A stretch of DNA of 45,732 nt from Alphaproteobacteria bacterium (GCA_016794225.1 JAEUKQ010000007.1:1-45732), one strand, 5' to 3'. Shown: positions 1-9,827, numbered from the stretch's first letter. Notes: a model not told the origin generated them from the sequence alone. Translations and numbers: made by a program.

Positions 1-995
1 TAGCAGCAGGAATACCCGCAAATAAAATTGTTTTTTCTGGGGTTGGTAAAACAGCTGATGAAATTAAAGTGGGGATCGAAAATGGTATTTTACAATTTAA
101 CGTTGAATCAGAACCAGAATTACAAACAATTGCTAATACGGCCGAAAAACTAGGCAAAAAAACTTCGGTGTGTTTAAGGGTAAACCCAGATGTCGATGCC
201 CAAACCCATGCCAAAATTTCAACCGGAAAAGCTGAAAATAAATTTGGTATCGACAGGCAACATGTGGAACAATTATACGAAAAATTTTCTCAAAATCCAT
301 GGATTAAACTGGTTGGGCTTGCTGTACATATAGGTTCACAAATAACTGATTTTTCTGCATTTGCCAAAGCTTTTAACCAAATTGCCATTCTTGTTCAAAA
401 ACTTCGGGATAAAAGATTTTCGATTGATCGCATCGACATTGGTGGTGGAATTGGTATCCCCTATAAAAACGAACAAGAACCGCTTTTAGCTGATTATGCA
501 GAAATTATTTGTAAAATAATTGCTCCGCTTAAATGCAGGATAATTGTTGAACCAGGGCGTTATCTCGTTGGTAACGCTGGTGTTCTTGTCACTAAGGTCA
601 TTTACGTAAAAGTTGGCAAAACCAGGCAGTTTTTAATTATCGATGCAGCCATGAACGACCTATTAAGGCCAAGTCTTTATGATGCATGGCACGATTTTCA
701 GCCTGTTCATCAACCATCCCTATCCTATCAACCTATACCTTATGATATTGTGGGGCCAGTTTGCGAAACTGGTGACACTTTTGCAATCCAGCGCTTGATG
801 CCACCCTTACAAACAAACGATTTATTAGTTGTTAAATCGGCCGGCGCATATGGTGCTGTTATGGCATCAACCTATAATACACGTTTACTTGCCCCGGAAG
901 TTCTTGTGAAAGGCACAAAATTTAAAATAGTGCGTTCGCGTTTAAATTATGATATGTTACTAAAATTGGATCAGATACCCGATTGGCTAAACTAA
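1..995 (+). CDS. lysA: Diaminopimelate decarboxylase, 5'-truncated by the window edge
   Basis: PLP-dependent decarboxylase that converts meso-diaminopimelate to L-lysine, the last step of lysine synthesis, in the cytoplasm. The reading frame is open from base 3 to the stop at 993-995, so the N-terminus, including the PLP lysine, lies upstream of the window. The visible part starts AAGIPANKIVFSGVGKT, then shows LQFNVESEPEL, CLRVNPDVDAQTHAKISTG, FGID, VGLAVHIGSQI, the glycine-rich phosphate-binding stretch DIGGGIGIPY, VEPGRYLVGNAG, the GPVCETGD segment carrying the conserved active-site Cys, and the C-terminal GAYGAVMASTYN. This is the standard order for the fold-type III decarboxylase. The gene ends 18 nt before the DUF4175 gene, an arrangement I recall from Rhodospirillales. 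Confidence 0.95.
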   Translation, partial: AAGIPANKIVFSGVGKTADEIKVGIENGILQFNVESEPELQTIANTAEKLGKKTSVCLRVNPDVDAQTHAKISTGKAENKFGIDRQHVEQLYEKFSQNPWIKLVGLAVHIGSQITDFSAFAKAFNQIAILVQKLRDKRFSIDRIDIGGGIGIPYKNEQEPLLADYAEIICKIIAPLKCRIIVEPGRYLVGNAGVLVTKVIYVKVGKTRQFLIIDAAMNDLLRPSLYDAWHDFQPVHQPSLSYQPIPYDIVGPVCETGDTFAIQRLMPPLQTNDLLVVKSAGAYGAVMASTYNTRLLAPEVLVKGTKFKIVRSRLNYDMLLKLDQIPDWLN

Positions 996-1013
996 CTTGA
1001 GAGTGGGCAAAAA

Positions 1014-3602
1014 GTGACTCGTCACATTCCAATTATTGATAGAACACTAAAAGAAAGTACAAAAAAACTTGGTCAACAGGCGCTACCCGCCCAAATTGAA
1101 AGCCGCATAAACGCTACAAAATGGGCTATATGGTGGGAAAAGACATGGTATGGCAGCTGGCCGTTTTTAATGTGCTTTGTGGTTGTAGCCAGCATTTTAT
1201 TTTCTGGTCTTTTGCCAAAAATGCCCGAAGGCATACACCAATGGGCACTCGTTTTTATAGTATTAGCTTTACTGGCAAGTGTAATATATTGGTTTAAATG
1301 GCCTCGTAACCCTAAAGCCCACGAAATTTACCAGAGGCTTGAAACAGAAAACAGCCTGAAAAGCAAACCGATCACACAACTTCATGATGACTTATTAGCT
1401 GGCGCTGATAACCCCGTATCGCAAAAATTGTGGGAAGCGCATCGTAACCAGCTGATTGCCCAATTAACTTTTTTAAAAGCCGCGCGTCCCAAGCCTGGTC
1501 TATTCCGTCGTGACCCTTTTGGACTAAGGGTTTTAGGAATTATTGCGCTTCTTTTAACAATTTTTTTGCCTGCAGGTACCCCATTACAGCGTCTGCAAGC
1601 ATCCTTAATGTTAGAAACCGAAGAAACACCTAATGTACCAGGTTCAGGGTTACCAACACCATTATTGCTTGATGTCTGGATATCACCCCCAGCCTACACT
1701 GGCATATCGCCAATATTTTTGGTTACAGGTGACAAACAAACGAATATCCCCATAAAAACAAGTGATAAAGCTATTGAAATACCCGAAGGCAGTTTGCTGC
1801 ATATAGGAATTAGTGGTGGAACAAACCTGCCACCAACCGCTATGGCCGGTGATATACCGATAAATTTTCAGGAAGTTGGTCTTGGCAGTTTTCAAGGAAA
1901 AGGTCTGTTGCTTGTCGGTAATAAAATAAGCTTGTTCCAGGGTAATTCCTTATTAGGCAACTGGAATATTCGTCTTATTTCTGATCGCCCCCCTGTTATT
2001 TCATTTACCAAACAACCCACCGGCACTGCTCGGGGTAGGCTGGATATTAGCTATACAGCAAGTGATGATCATCATATTCAATCGATTAAAGCTTTTATTA
2101 CCCTACTGAATGATAAAGAAAATACAGATAACCCAGACATACTCGAAGTAACACTTTCTGTAATCAGTAAAAATAATAACAAAATTGTTCAGGGTAGCAA
2201 ATTATATGACAGTGCTGCACATCGTTGGGCTGGCTTGCCTGTACGCGTACAACTGATTGCGAATGATGGTAGTGGTCAATTTGGTCGCAGCAAGGCTGTT
2301 GAGATTTTGCTACCCCAACGCCGGTTCCGTCATCCGCTGGCTCAGGCGGTCATTATTCAGCGCCGCCTATTGAATATAACGCATAACCGTGAAACACGCT
2401 TACCCGTGGTAATGACTCTACACCATATCGCAAGTCAACCATTGAATTATCGTGAAGACACCTTGGTCAATCTTGGTTTACGAACTTCTTTGGAACGTTT
2501 GTTACACGATCAAACTGAAGCTGCACTGGGCGAAGTTCAAGATATATTATGGAAAGTTGCGTTGCGCATTGAAGATGGAGATTTATCACAAGCCGAACAA
2601 CAATTAAGAACAGCGCAACAAAATTTACAAGAAGCCTTAAATAATGGCGCTTCCGATCAAGAACTGCAGCAACGAATGCAGGATTTACGTGAAGCCATGG
2701 AAAATTATATGTCTTCAATGCAACAACAATTCCAGCAGCAACAGCAGCAAGCACAACAGGACGGACAACAACAAGGTGAAGCGCAGTCAGACGGCCAAGG
2801 TCAATTTGAAAATCAGGGCAATGGTCAGCCTTTAAGTTCTGAAGATTTACAGCGCATGCTTGATCAGGCTGAGAATTTAGCGCGCAGTGGCGCTCGAGAT
2901 GCTGCCCAAGATTTATTGTCAGAGCTAGAGGAACTAATGGATAACTTAACTATGGTTCCAAATAACGGTGGACAAGGTGATTCGCAAACAGGCCAGAATC
3001 GTCGCCCACAAGATCAATTACCTTCCCCGGATACACAGTTAAATCAAGGGTTAAATCAGTTAATGCAAGAACAGCAAGAATTGATGGACCGTCAGTTTGG
3101 GCAATCCCAAGGAAACAACAGACCAAACCAAAACCAAGAAAATGCACAACAACAAGGTCAATTGCGCCAAGAGTTGGGCGAACAAATGCGCCAGATGGGG
3201 GAATTATTGGGTGAAATTCCCCAAGAATTCGGTGCTGCGGAACGCGCAATGCGCGAAGCAGAAGAAGCGCTAAAGCTAGGAAACAATGAACGCGCCGGTG
3301 AAGCAATGGCACGTGCATTAGAAGAAATGCAAGATGGCAGCAGACAGCTGCAAGACAAGCTTGCACAAAGACGTGCTCAGAATGGTGATCGCGGGCTTAA
3401 CCAGGAGCATGGCGGTCGCGATCCGTTAGGGCGCACAGACCCTGGACAAGGGCGCATGGATGAGGGTAACGTTAAAATCCCAGACATCAATGATATGCAA
3501 AAATCGCGCAATATTTTGGAAGAATTGCGGCGCAGAGCTGGTGACCCAAACCGCTCACCTGCCGAGCGTGAATATCTTGACCGCCTGCTGAAGCTATTTT
3601 AG
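1014..3602 (+). CDS. TIGR02302/DUF4175 family membrane protein with Gln-rich C-terminal tail
   Basis: 862 residues, starting at a GTG preceded by GAGAG-like purines 10-15 nt upstream. The family is alphaproteobacterial: about 850 residues, two or three N-terminal membrane helices and a long Gln/Gly-rich tail; its function is unknown. Seen here are hydrophobic segments at about residues 50-68, 75-94 and 172-190, a central domain of about 270 residues with a beta-rich look, then from about residue 480 a helical, coiled-coil-like region. Gln-rich low-complexity runs follow (about 565-610 and 655-720), with a charged helical end. The long tail is probably on the periplasmic side, but topology is inferred. 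It lies just behind lysA and converges with pyrD, leaving 34 nt. No enzyme motif was seen. The assignment rests on length, helix layout, low-complexity tail and the lysA neighbour. Confidence 0.85.
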   Translation: MTRHIPIIDRTLKESTKKLGQQALPAQIESRINATKWAIWWEKTWYGSWPFLMCFVVVASILFSGLLPKMPEGIHQWALVFIVLALLASVIYWFKWPRNPKAHEIYQRLETENSLKSKPITQLHDDLLAGADNPVSQKLWEAHRNQLIAQLTFLKAARPKPGLFRRDPFGLRVLGIIALLLTIFLPAGTPLQRLQASLMLETEETPNVPGSGLPTPLLLDVWISPPAYTGISPIFLVTGDKQTNIPIKTSDKAIEIPEGSLLHIGISGGTNLPPTAMAGDIPINFQEVGLGSFQGKGLLLVGNKISLFQGNSLLGNWNIRLISDRPPVISFTKQPTGTARGRLDISYTASDDHHIQSIKAFITLLNDKENTDNPDILEVTLSVISKNNNKIVQGSKLYDSAAHRWAGLPVRVQLIANDGSGQFGRSKAVEILLPQRRFRHPLAQAVIIQRRLLNITHNRETRLPVVMTLHHIASQPLNYREDTLVNLGLRTSLERLLHDQTEAALGEVQDILWKVALRIEDGDLSQAEQQLRTAQQNLQEALNNGASDQELQQRMQDLREAMENYMSSMQQQFQQQQQQAQQDGQQQGEAQSDGQGQFENQGNGQPLSSEDLQRMLDQAENLARSGARDAAQDLLSELEELMDNLTMVPNNGGQGDSQTGQNRRPQDQLPSPDTQLNQGLNQLMQEQQELMDRQFGQSQGNNRPNQNQENAQQQGQLRQELGEQMRQMGELLGEIPQEFGAAERAMREAEEALKLGNNERAGEAMARALEEMQDGSRQLQDKLAQRRAQNGDRGLNQEHGGRDPLGRTDPGQGRMDEGNVKIPDINDMQKSRNILEELRRRAGDPNRSPAEREYLDRLLKLF

Positions 3603-3636
3603 GGCTAATAGGTTTTAGGCGAATAGGCTGCAAGGC

Positions 3637-4692
3637 TTAGGCACCCCTACCTATCGCCTGGCTTATATGATTATAGCCATCTTTTGCCAGCAAGCGTGGC
3701 AACTGCCTATGAATTTCGTGGACAAGCCTAAAACCTGAATAGATTAATGCCGTGTATAATTGTATCAGGTTTGCACCAGCACGAATTTTTTGATAGGCTT
3801 GTTCTGCACTTGCAACGCCCCCTACACCTATTAAAGGTATTCTGCCTTCTGTAAGACGATAAAACTTGGCTAAAACAGCCGTTGACTTTTGAAATAAGGG
3901 TTGGCCGCTTAAGCCCCCAGTTTGCTGCACATGATAACTTTTCAGACTATCAAATCGTTCAATTGTTGTATTCGAAATAATCAGCCCATTAACTTGATAA
4001 GTCAAAGATAGCTCTACAATATCTTTTATCTGTTCTTGCCCCAGGTCTGGGGCAATTTTAACAAGCAACGGTATTTTTTTTTGGTGTTTTATTCGAACAT
4101 TACCCAATGCCTCAAGAAGACGTTGTAATTGTTTATATTGCTGTAATTCGCGTAATCCAGCTGTATTCGGTGAAGAAATATTAACCGTAATATAATCTGC
4201 TACATCGGCCATTTGTTGCCAACCTAAGACATAATCGGCTATTGCGTCATCGGTATCTTTATTTTTACCAATATTAACACCGATAATTGATTTTCTTGGC
4301 TGGTTGTACAACATTTCTAAGCGACGATGGGCGTATTGCTGGCCTTGGTTATTAAAACCAAGACGATTAATAATCGCCCGGTCTTTAGACAACCGAAATA
4401 AGCGTGGCTTATCATTTCCTGCCTGCGCCCTTGGTGTTAATGTGCCAACTTCGATAAAACCAAAACCCATCTGCATCATCGCTGGTACAATCTCGGCATT
4501 TTTATCAAAGCCGGCTGCAAGACCTATAGGATTGGCAAAATCCATACCCCATAATTTTTGTGACAATGCTGGATGACTATCAATCGGCCGGGTCATAAGC
4601 CGAAACATAAAACGCGGGTAACGTTTTAAAAGCGCAATGGCCAGCTGATGTGCAGTCTCAGGCTGAAGCAAATAGGCTAATTTCCATAACAT
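3637..4692 (-). CDS. pyrD: Dihydroorotate dehydrogenase, class 2 (quinone-dependent)
   Basis: FMN enzyme of pyrimidine synthesis that oxidises dihydroorotate to orotate and passes electrons to membrane quinones. At 351 residues it has class 2 length. The amphipathic N-terminal helices of that class (WKLAYLLQPETAHQLAIALLKRYP) are present and should dock it to the inner membrane. Seen: the substrate/FMN motif FANPIGLAAGFDKNAE near residues 52-67, the phosphate loop GVNIGKNKDT, the catalytic loop NISSPNTAGLRELQ with the class 2 serine, LVKIAPD, the IISNTT segment, and GLSGQPLF. Start ATG at 4692. It follows lysS on the same strand after 23 nt, so the two are probably cotranscribed. Its 3' end faces the DUF4175 gene. 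Confidence 0.96.
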   Translation of the reverse strand: MLWKLAYLLQPETAHQLAIALLKRYPRFMFRLMTRPIDSHPALSQKLWGMDFANPIGLAAGFDKNAEIVPAMMQMGFGFIEVGTLTPRAQAGNDKPRLFRLSKDRAIINRLGFNNQGQQYAHRRLEMLYNQPRKSIIGVNIGKNKDTDDAIADYVLGWQQMADVADYITVNISSPNTAGLRELQQYKQLQRLLEALGNVRIKHQKKIPLLVKIAPDLGQEQIKDIVELSLTYQVNGLIISNTTIERFDSLKSYHVQQTGGLSGQPLFQKSTAVLAKFYRLTEGRIPLIGVGGVASAEQAYQKIRAGANLIQLYTALIYSGFRLVHEIHRQLPRLLAKDGYNHISQAIGRGA

Positions 4693-4715
4693 TACTTTAA
4701 ATAATTTTCTTTATT

Positions 4716-6293
4716 TTAACCGATTTTTTGACCATTTTCAGCTTGCCGCAATAGTTTGATTGTTTCGGAAAGACCATAAATTGCAACAAAAGTTCCCCAA
4801 CGCGGCCCCTGCTCTTGCCCCAGTAAGATTTCATAAAGAATCTTAAACCAGGCACGCAAATCAGGAAAAGCATGACGTTTACCAACATCATAAAACGATG
4901 TCTGGATTTGTTCAGAAGTTGCGCCTTTCGTCAATCCTTCCAAAGAAAGTCTTAAATCGGTAATAGCTGCTTTTTCCATGTCGGTAGCCAAGCGATACTT
5001 TTTATGTGGCTTAACCCGATCACGATAATAAGCGATAGCATAACCTATCAACTTATCTAGAAATGGTGCCGTATGTGGGGTTGCCCCCTGAGCGTACCTA
5101 CTAATAAACCCCCACAAAACCTGCTTATCCTCGGTATTACAAACATTAACCAGATTAAGCAAGATACTAAAATGCAATGTTACACCTTGTTTAGGTGCTT
5201 GTCCGTTATGAATATGCCAAACAGGGTTTTCAAGTTGTGCAGCAGCTGGCTCTGTTGGGAACTTCTCTGAAAAGTCTAAATACTCATCAACGGCCTTTGG
5301 TATAACATCAAAATATAGCCTTTTTGCCGTACGTGGTTTTTGATACATATAAAGGGCTAGACTTTCAGGGGGCGCATAAGAAAGCCATTCTTCCACGCTA
5401 AGTCCATTACCACGTGACTTTGAAATCTTTTCTCCATTTTCATCTAAGAACAGTTCGTAACTTAAGCTTACCGGCGGTATTGATCCAAGAACCTGGCATA
5501 TATCAGTAGCTAGTTTTACTGAGGGTATCAAGTCTTTACCCGACATTTCATAATCAACATGCAAAGCATGCCAACGCATTGCCCAATCAGGCTTCCACTG
5601 TAATTTGCAGCGTCCACCTGTTACTGGTGTTTCAACTTTTTCGCCATCTTCGCTTTGATAGATAATGGTGCCTGCCTTCACATCATGTTCTAACACTGGT
5701 ACCTGCAAAACACGGCCTGTTTTTTGACATAGCGGCAGAAAGGGGCTATAGGTTTGCTGACGCTCTTCGCGCAGGGACGGAAGCATGATGTCCATAATCT
5801 CTTGATATTTTGCAAGTACGGCAAGCAATGCTTTATCAAAACGGCCACTTTTATACCAATCTGTTGCACTTTGAAATTCGTACTCAAACCCGAATGAATC
5901 AAGGAACGAACGCAAGCGTGCATTGTTATGATGACCAAAACTTTCGTATTTTTGAAACGGATCTGGAATAGAGGTTAAAGGTTTACCAAGATGTTGGGCA
6001 ACTATTTCACGGTTGGGGATATTTGTTGGAACTTTGCGCAATCCATCCATATCATCAGAAAAAGCAAAAAGCCGCGTCGGAATATCACTTAAACATTGGA
6101 AAGCCTGACGAACCATAGTGGTTCGCACCACTTCACCAAAGGTACCAATGTGTGGCAGTCCCGATGGCCCATACCCTGTTTCAAATAAAACATAACCTTT
6201 CGCCGGTTTTTTGTTACCCAAGCGTTCGATAATTCGACGTGCTTCTTCAAATGGCCATGCTTTTGCCGCTAAAGCGTAAGGGGTAATTGTCAT
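4716..6293 (-). CDS. lysS: Lysyl-tRNA synthetase, class I
   Basis: Charges tRNA-Lys with lysine. This is the class I enzyme (LysK type) found in archaea and many alphaproteobacteria, not the class II enzyme of E. coli. The Rossmann signature appears as PHIGTFGE (HIGT at residues 48-51) and the KMSKS loop as KISKSRGNG near residue 290. Length is 525 residues, normal for the family. I chose the ATG at 6293: it has AGGA 7 nt upstream, while the TTG one codon earlier adds only one residue. It is divergent from ugpB across a 400-nt AT-rich gap and is followed by pyrD. A class II copy elsewhere in the genome cannot be excluded from this window. Confidence 0.95.
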   Translation of the reverse strand: MTITPYALAAKAWPFEEARRIIERLGNKKPAKGYVLFETGYGPSGLPHIGTFGEVVRTTMVRQAFQCLSDIPTRLFAFSDDMDGLRKVPTNIPNREIVAQHLGKPLTSIPDPFQKYESFGHHNNARLRSFLDSFGFEYEFQSATDWYKSGRFDKALLAVLAKYQEIMDIMLPSLREERQQTYSPFLPLCQKTGRVLQVPVLEHDVKAGTIIYQSEDGEKVETPVTGGRCKLQWKPDWAMRWHALHVDYEMSGKDLIPSVKLATDICQVLGSIPPVSLSYELFLDENGEKISKSRGNGLSVEEWLSYAPPESLALYMYQKPRTAKRLYFDVIPKAVDEYLDFSEKFPTEPAAAQLENPVWHIHNGQAPKQGVTLHFSILLNLVNVCNTEDKQVLWGFISRYAQGATPHTAPFLDKLIGYAIAYYRDRVKPHKKYRLATDMEKAAITDLRLSLEGLTKGATSEQIQTSFYDVGKRHAFPDLRAWFKILYEILLGQEQGPRWGTFVAIYGLSETIKLLRQAENGQKIG

Positions 6294-6692
6294 CAATCGT
6301 TCCTAAGTCAAATATTGCTGCTGAATAATATTAATAAGAATATGGTTGTTTTAACCTTGATTTTGGTTGCAGAACTTAGCCTAACAAAAAATAATCTTTG
6401 GTCAATTATTATTAAAAATTACCATTTAAATATTTCCCTTTAAACCAAAAAATTTTTAAAATTGTATTATCATCTAATGGATGTTTTTTATTTTCCCTAG
6501 ATTCATCAGTTATATCCTGGTTATAAAAAATTCGGTTGATTTTCTCATATAAAAAAACTTTACTTCATCAAATTGTCATGTTTGTCTATTAGGGTAAAAA
6601 AAGTGTACGTAGCTAACAATTATTGGTAAAATTTTAATTTATCTTATTTGAAGGCTACTTTTTTGTGTTCAATTTTAGGATAAGGAAACGCC
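6294..6692. other. Divergent intergenic region lysS / ugpB
   Basis: About 400 nt, very AT-rich, with no open frame that looks coding. It should hold promoters for both directions: a plausible one for ugpB on the plus strand near 6573-6600 and a weaker candidate for lysS on the minus strand (TTGACC at 6405-6400, then TAGGCT at 6383-6378, 16-nt spacer). A short inverted repeat GTAGC/GCTAC with a loop of about 40 nt ends in a T run just upstream of ugpB; its significance is unclear. Confidence 0.5.
6573..6600 (+). promoter_or_regulatory. Candidate sigma70-type promoter for ugpB
   Basis: TTGTCA at 6573-6578 (5 of 6 bases to the -35 consensus), 16-nt spacer, TAAAAA at 6595-6600 (4 of 6). It lies about 90 nt upstream of the ugpB ATG. 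It is a pattern match only. In AT-rich DNA such matches arise by chance, so confidence is low. Confidence 0.35.
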
Positions 6693-8015
6693 ATGTTTAA
6701 AAATCGTCTTAGCCGATTATTAACAATGATTACATCGGTTATGTTTCTTGGTGCTGCATCAGCACAAGCACAAATCGAAATTCAATTTTGGCATGCCATG
6801 GGTGGCGAGCTTGGCCAAAAACTAACCGAACTTTCTGAACGTTTTAATACCACCCAAAAAGAATTCAAAATTGTCCCTGTGTATAAAGGGACTTATACAG
6901 AAACGATGACCGCGGCAATTGCCGCTTTCCGGGCTAAACAACAACCACATATTGTTCAGGTTTTTGAAGTTGGTACCGCAACAATGATGTCGGCCAAGGG
7001 CGCTGTTTACCCAGTTTATCAGTTAATGGCCGATCAAAAAGAACCATTCAACCCTAATTCATATCTTAGTGCAGTTGTTGGATACTATTCGGATAGCAAG
7101 GGTAACATTCTATCATTGCCATTCAATAGTTCAACACCAGTTATGTACTATAATAAGGAAGCGTTCCGTAAAGCCGGCTTAAACCCAGATCAACCACCAG
7201 CAACCTGGCCCGAATTAGAGGCTGCAGCTAAAAAATTACAGGCTGCGGGGTATGTATGCGGTTTTACTACAGCATGGCCTTCTTGGGTTCAGTTGGAAAA
7301 TTTAAGTGCAATTCACGATCAACCAATTGCTACAAAAGCGAATGGTTTTGATGGGTTGGATACTGTTTTACAGCTAAACGGCGATTTACAAGTACGCCAT
7401 ATAGGTAAACTAGCTGAATGGCAAAAAACCAAAATCTTCGATTATGGTGGCCGTCAATCAAACAGCGCACCCAAATTTTATAGCGGCGAATGTACAATGT
7501 ACATGAATTCTTCTGCTGCTTATGCAGCCGTTAGGGCTAATGCCAAGTTTGAATTTGGCGTTGGCATGTTACCATATTGGCCTGACGTAACCCAAAACCC
7601 CAAAAACAGCATTATTGGCGGGGCAACTTTGTGGGTATTAAATGGCCACCCGAAAGAACATTATCGTGGTGTTGCAAAGTTCTTTTCTTATCTTTCATCG
7701 CCCGAGATTCAGACGGAATGGCATCAATTCAGTGGGTATGTACCCATTACAAATAAAGCTTATGAAATCAGCTTGGAACAAGGATTTTATGGCAAGAACC
7801 CGGGAACTGATGTTTCGATTAAACAACTAACTCGCGGAACACCAAGCCAAAATTCTAAGGGATTACGCCTTGGTAGCTTTGCCCAGATTCGTGATATTAT
7901 TGAAAACGAAATCGAAGCAATTTTGTCTGGCAAAAAAACAGCCAAGCAGGGTTTGGATGACGCCGTACGTCAAAGCAATGACTTATTGCGTCAATTTGAA
8001 CGCACAAATCGGTAA
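6693..8015 (+). CDS. ugpB: sn-Glycerol-3-phosphate periplasmic binding protein
   Basis: Solute-binding protein of the Ugp ABC importer, which brings in glycerol-3-phosphate and glycerophosphodiesters. The 440-residue product has a Sec signal peptide: a basic start (MFKNRLSR), a hydrophobic core, and AQA at residues 24-26 as the likely cleavage site. The mature protein begins IEIQFWHAMGGELGQKL, and the UgpB-typical stretches VPVYKGTYTETMTAAIAAFRAKQQPHI and VFEVGTATMM follow, which match E. coli UgpB from memory over the whole N-lobe. The start ATG has AAGGA 7 nt upstream. It is the first gene of ugpBAEC and is followed by a strong hairpin terminator, which fits a binding protein made in excess over the permease. 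Confidence 0.96.
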   Translation: MFKNRLSRLLTMITSVMFLGAASAQAQIEIQFWHAMGGELGQKLTELSERFNTTQKEFKIVPVYKGTYTETMTAAIAAFRAKQQPHIVQVFEVGTATMMSAKGAVYPVYQLMADQKEPFNPNSYLSAVVGYYSDSKGNILSLPFNSSTPVMYYNKEAFRKAGLNPDQPPATWPELEAAAKKLQAAGYVCGFTTAWPSWVQLENLSAIHDQPIATKANGFDGLDTVLQLNGDLQVRHIGKLAEWQKTKIFDYGGRQSNSAPKFYSGECTMYMNSSAAYAAVRANAKFEFGVGMLPYWPDVTQNPKNSIIGGATLWVLNGHPKEHYRGVAKFFSYLSSPEIQTEWHQFSGYVPITNKAYEISLEQGFYGKNPGTDVSIKQLTRGTPSQNSKGLRLGSFAQIRDIIENEIEAILSGKKTAKQGLDDAVRQSNDLLRQFERTNR

Positions 8016-8023
8016 TTGCATGT

Positions 8024-8052
8024 AAGCAGGGCGGTTTCCGCCCTGCTTTTTT
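8024..8052 (+). terminator. Intrinsic terminator/attenuator between ugpB and ugpA
   Basis: A perfect 10-bp GC-rich stem, AGCAGGGCGG at 8025-8034 and CCGCCCTGCT at 8038-8047, with a 3-nt TTT loop, followed by a run of T to 8052. It begins 9 nt after the ugpB stop. Because ugpA, ugpE and ugpC lie downstream with no long gap, it more likely causes partial termination (and protects the ugpB 3' end) than a full stop. Confidence 0.88.
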
Positions 8053-8094
8053 AACTTCTTATTACAATGAATAATAAAATTAGCGCCCCCCATT

Positions 8095-8979
8095 ATGGCT
8101 GAAAAGCGTGTTACGTTTAAAAAATCAACGATTGCTTGGCTACTGGTTGCACCACAGTTAGCCATTACTTTGGTATTTTTTATTTGGCCTGCAAGCCAGG
8201 CTTTGTATCAATCTTTATGGCAAGAAGATGCTTTTGGGCTTAATCGTGATTTTGTTTGGTTTGATAATTTTAGCCGTTTATTTGACGACCCAAGTTACCA
8301 ACATTCCTTGATTGTTACGATTATTTTTAGTTTAAGCACTGCCGCTACCGCTATTTGTTTTGCCTTGTTATTAGCCTGTAAGGCGGATAAATTAATGCGT
8401 GGCAGCCAAACATATAAAACTTTGTTAATTTGGCCATATGCGATTGCTCCGGCCGTTGCTGGCGCGTTATGGTGGTTTATGTTTAACCCAACTGTTGGCA
8501 TATTGGCTTATATTGCACGTGGTTTGGGTTATGATTGGAATCATTTTCTTAATGGTGATGATGCCCTGATTTTAGTAATTCTGGCATCCGCATGGAAACA
8601 AATAAGCTATAATTTTCTTTTCTTTTTAGCTGGTCTACAATCAATTCCCAAATCACTTATTGAAGCAGCAGCAATTGATGGTGCATCAAGTACAAAACGT
8701 TTTTGGACAATTATTTTTCCTTTACTATCGCCTACAACCTTCTTCTTGCTTGTTGTCAATTGTGTATACGCATTCTTTGATACTTTTGCGGTTATTCATG
8801 CTACCACCCGGGGTGGCCCATCACAAGCAACACAAACCCTGATTTATAAAGTGTACAAAGATGGTGTCGAAGGAAATGATTGGAGCAGTGCGGGTGCCCA
8901 GTCTGTCGTACTTATGATCATCGTATGTTTGTTAACTGTTATTCAATTTCGTTTTATCGAGCGGCGGGTGCATTACTAA
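8095..8979 (+). CDS. ugpA: Glycerol-3-phosphate ABC transporter permease UgpA
   Basis: One of the two membrane subunits of the Ugp importer. It has 294 residues, about six membrane helices (for example [19 protein letters not shown] near 15-33, and [14 protein letters not shown] at the end), and the permease EAA loop at about residue 190 ([22 protein letters not shown]), which contacts the ATPase. Length and motif match E. coli UgpA. There is no clear Shine-Dalgarno; the ATG is preceded by a C run. The gene sits 79 nt after ugpB, beyond the hairpin, and its TAA overlaps the ugpE ATG. Confidence 0.95.
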   Translation: MAEKRVTFKKSTIAWLLVAPQLAITLVFFIWPASQALYQSLWQEDAFGLNRDFVWFDNFSRLFDDPSYQHSLIVTIIFSLSTAATAICFALLLACKADKLMRGSQTYKTLLIWPYAIAPAVAGALWWFMFNPTVGILAYIARGLGYDWNHFLNGDDALILVILASAWKQISYNFLFFLAGLQSIPKSLIEAAAIDGASSTKRFWTIIFPLLSPTTFFLLVVNCVYAFFDTFAVIHATTRGGPSQATQTLIYKVYKDGVEGNDWSSAGAQSVVLMIIVCLLTVIQFRFIERRVHY

Positions 8980-9827
8980 TGGTAGAAAATCGTCCAATTA
9001 GCCGTTACATAGCACATGGTATCTTAATTATCGGGGTGGTTATTACCTTCCTTCCCATCTGGCTGGCCTTTGTTGCTTCAACCCACCCGGTTGATCGTCT
9101 TTTAAATGATCAGATGCCTTTTTGGCCCGGTGATCAGTTGCTTGAAAATTATGGTACCGTTCTTAGTGAAGGCATGAAAAAAGCTGGTGGTGTACCTGTC
9201 GGCACGATGATGCTTAATAGCTTAATTATGGCTCTTGCTATCGCGATTGGAAAAATTTTTATTTCGTTTCTTTCGGCTTTTGCAATCGTCTATTTCCGCT
9301 TTCCATTTCGCCGCACGATCTTTTGGATGATTTTTATTACCCTGATGCTGCCGGTTGAGGTACGTATTTTGCCTACATTCGAAATTGTCGCTAATTTAGG
9401 AATGTTAAACAGTTATGGTGGGCTAATCATTCCCCTCATCGCGTCAGCAACTGCAACTTTTTTATTCCGACAATTTTTTTTAACTGTTCCCGATGAATTG
9501 CTTGAAGCAGCACGGATTGATGGGGCTGGCCCCATGCGCTTCTTAAAGGATATTTTACTTCCCCTATCGCGTACTTCCATCGCTGCTTTATTTGTCATTC
9601 AGTTTATTTATGGCTGGAACCAGTTTTTATGGCCATTACTTGTGACAACCGATCAATCCCTTTATACTATTGTGATGGGGATTCGCAGCATGATTACAGT
9701 TGGTGACAGCGAACCAACATGGCATTTGATTATGGCCACAGTCATCTTGGCAATGTTACCGCCTGTTTTGGTTGTTATGCTGATGCAACGTCAGTTTGTT
9801 AAAGGTTTGGTTGAAACCGAAAAATAA
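8979..9827 (+). CDS. ugpE: Glycerol-3-phosphate ABC transporter permease UgpE
   Basis: Second membrane subunit of the Ugp importer, 282 residues, about six membrane helices. I chose the ATG at 8979, which overlaps the ugpA stop as TAATG and gives a product starting [14 protein letters not shown], the length of E. coli UgpE. The same frame is open back to 8880, but that part runs inside ugpA. The EAA loop is at about residue 176 (EAARIDGAGPMRFLKDILLPL). WHLIMATVILAMLPPVLVVMLMQRQFVKGL is the usual C-terminus of this permease class. The overlap suggests translational coupling to ugpA. Confidence 0.95.
   Translation: MVENRPISRYIAHGILIIGVVITFLPIWLAFVASTHPVDRLLNDQMPFWPGDQLLENYGTVLSEGMKKAGGVPVGTMMLNSLIMALAIAIGKIFISFLSAFAIVYFRFPFRRTIFWMIFITLMLPVEVRILPTFEIVANLGMLNSYGGLIIPLIASATATFLFRQFFLTVPDELLEAARIDGAGPMRFLKDILLPLSRTSIAALFVIQFIYGWNQFLWPLLVTTDQSLYTIVMGIRSMITVGDSEPTWHLIMATVILAMLPPVLVVMLMQRQFVKGLVETEK

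Noticed and set aside
2950-3366. 138-codon minus-strand frame inside the DUF4175 gene
   Set aside because: A shadow of the Gln-rich codons on the other strand; no start signal and leucine/cysteine-heavy nonsense composition.
6573-6590. Possible PhoB box upstream of ugpB (TTGTC repeated)
   Set aside because: The two TTGTC copies are 9 bp apart, not the 11-bp period of Pho boxes, and the second half-site is poor. Phosphate control of ugp is plausible from other bacteria but not shown here.
6608-6670. GTAGC/GCTAC inverted repeat with T run before ugpB as a riboswitch or attenuator
   Set aside because: The stem is only 5 bp with a loop of about 40 nt and no known aptamer motif is visible.
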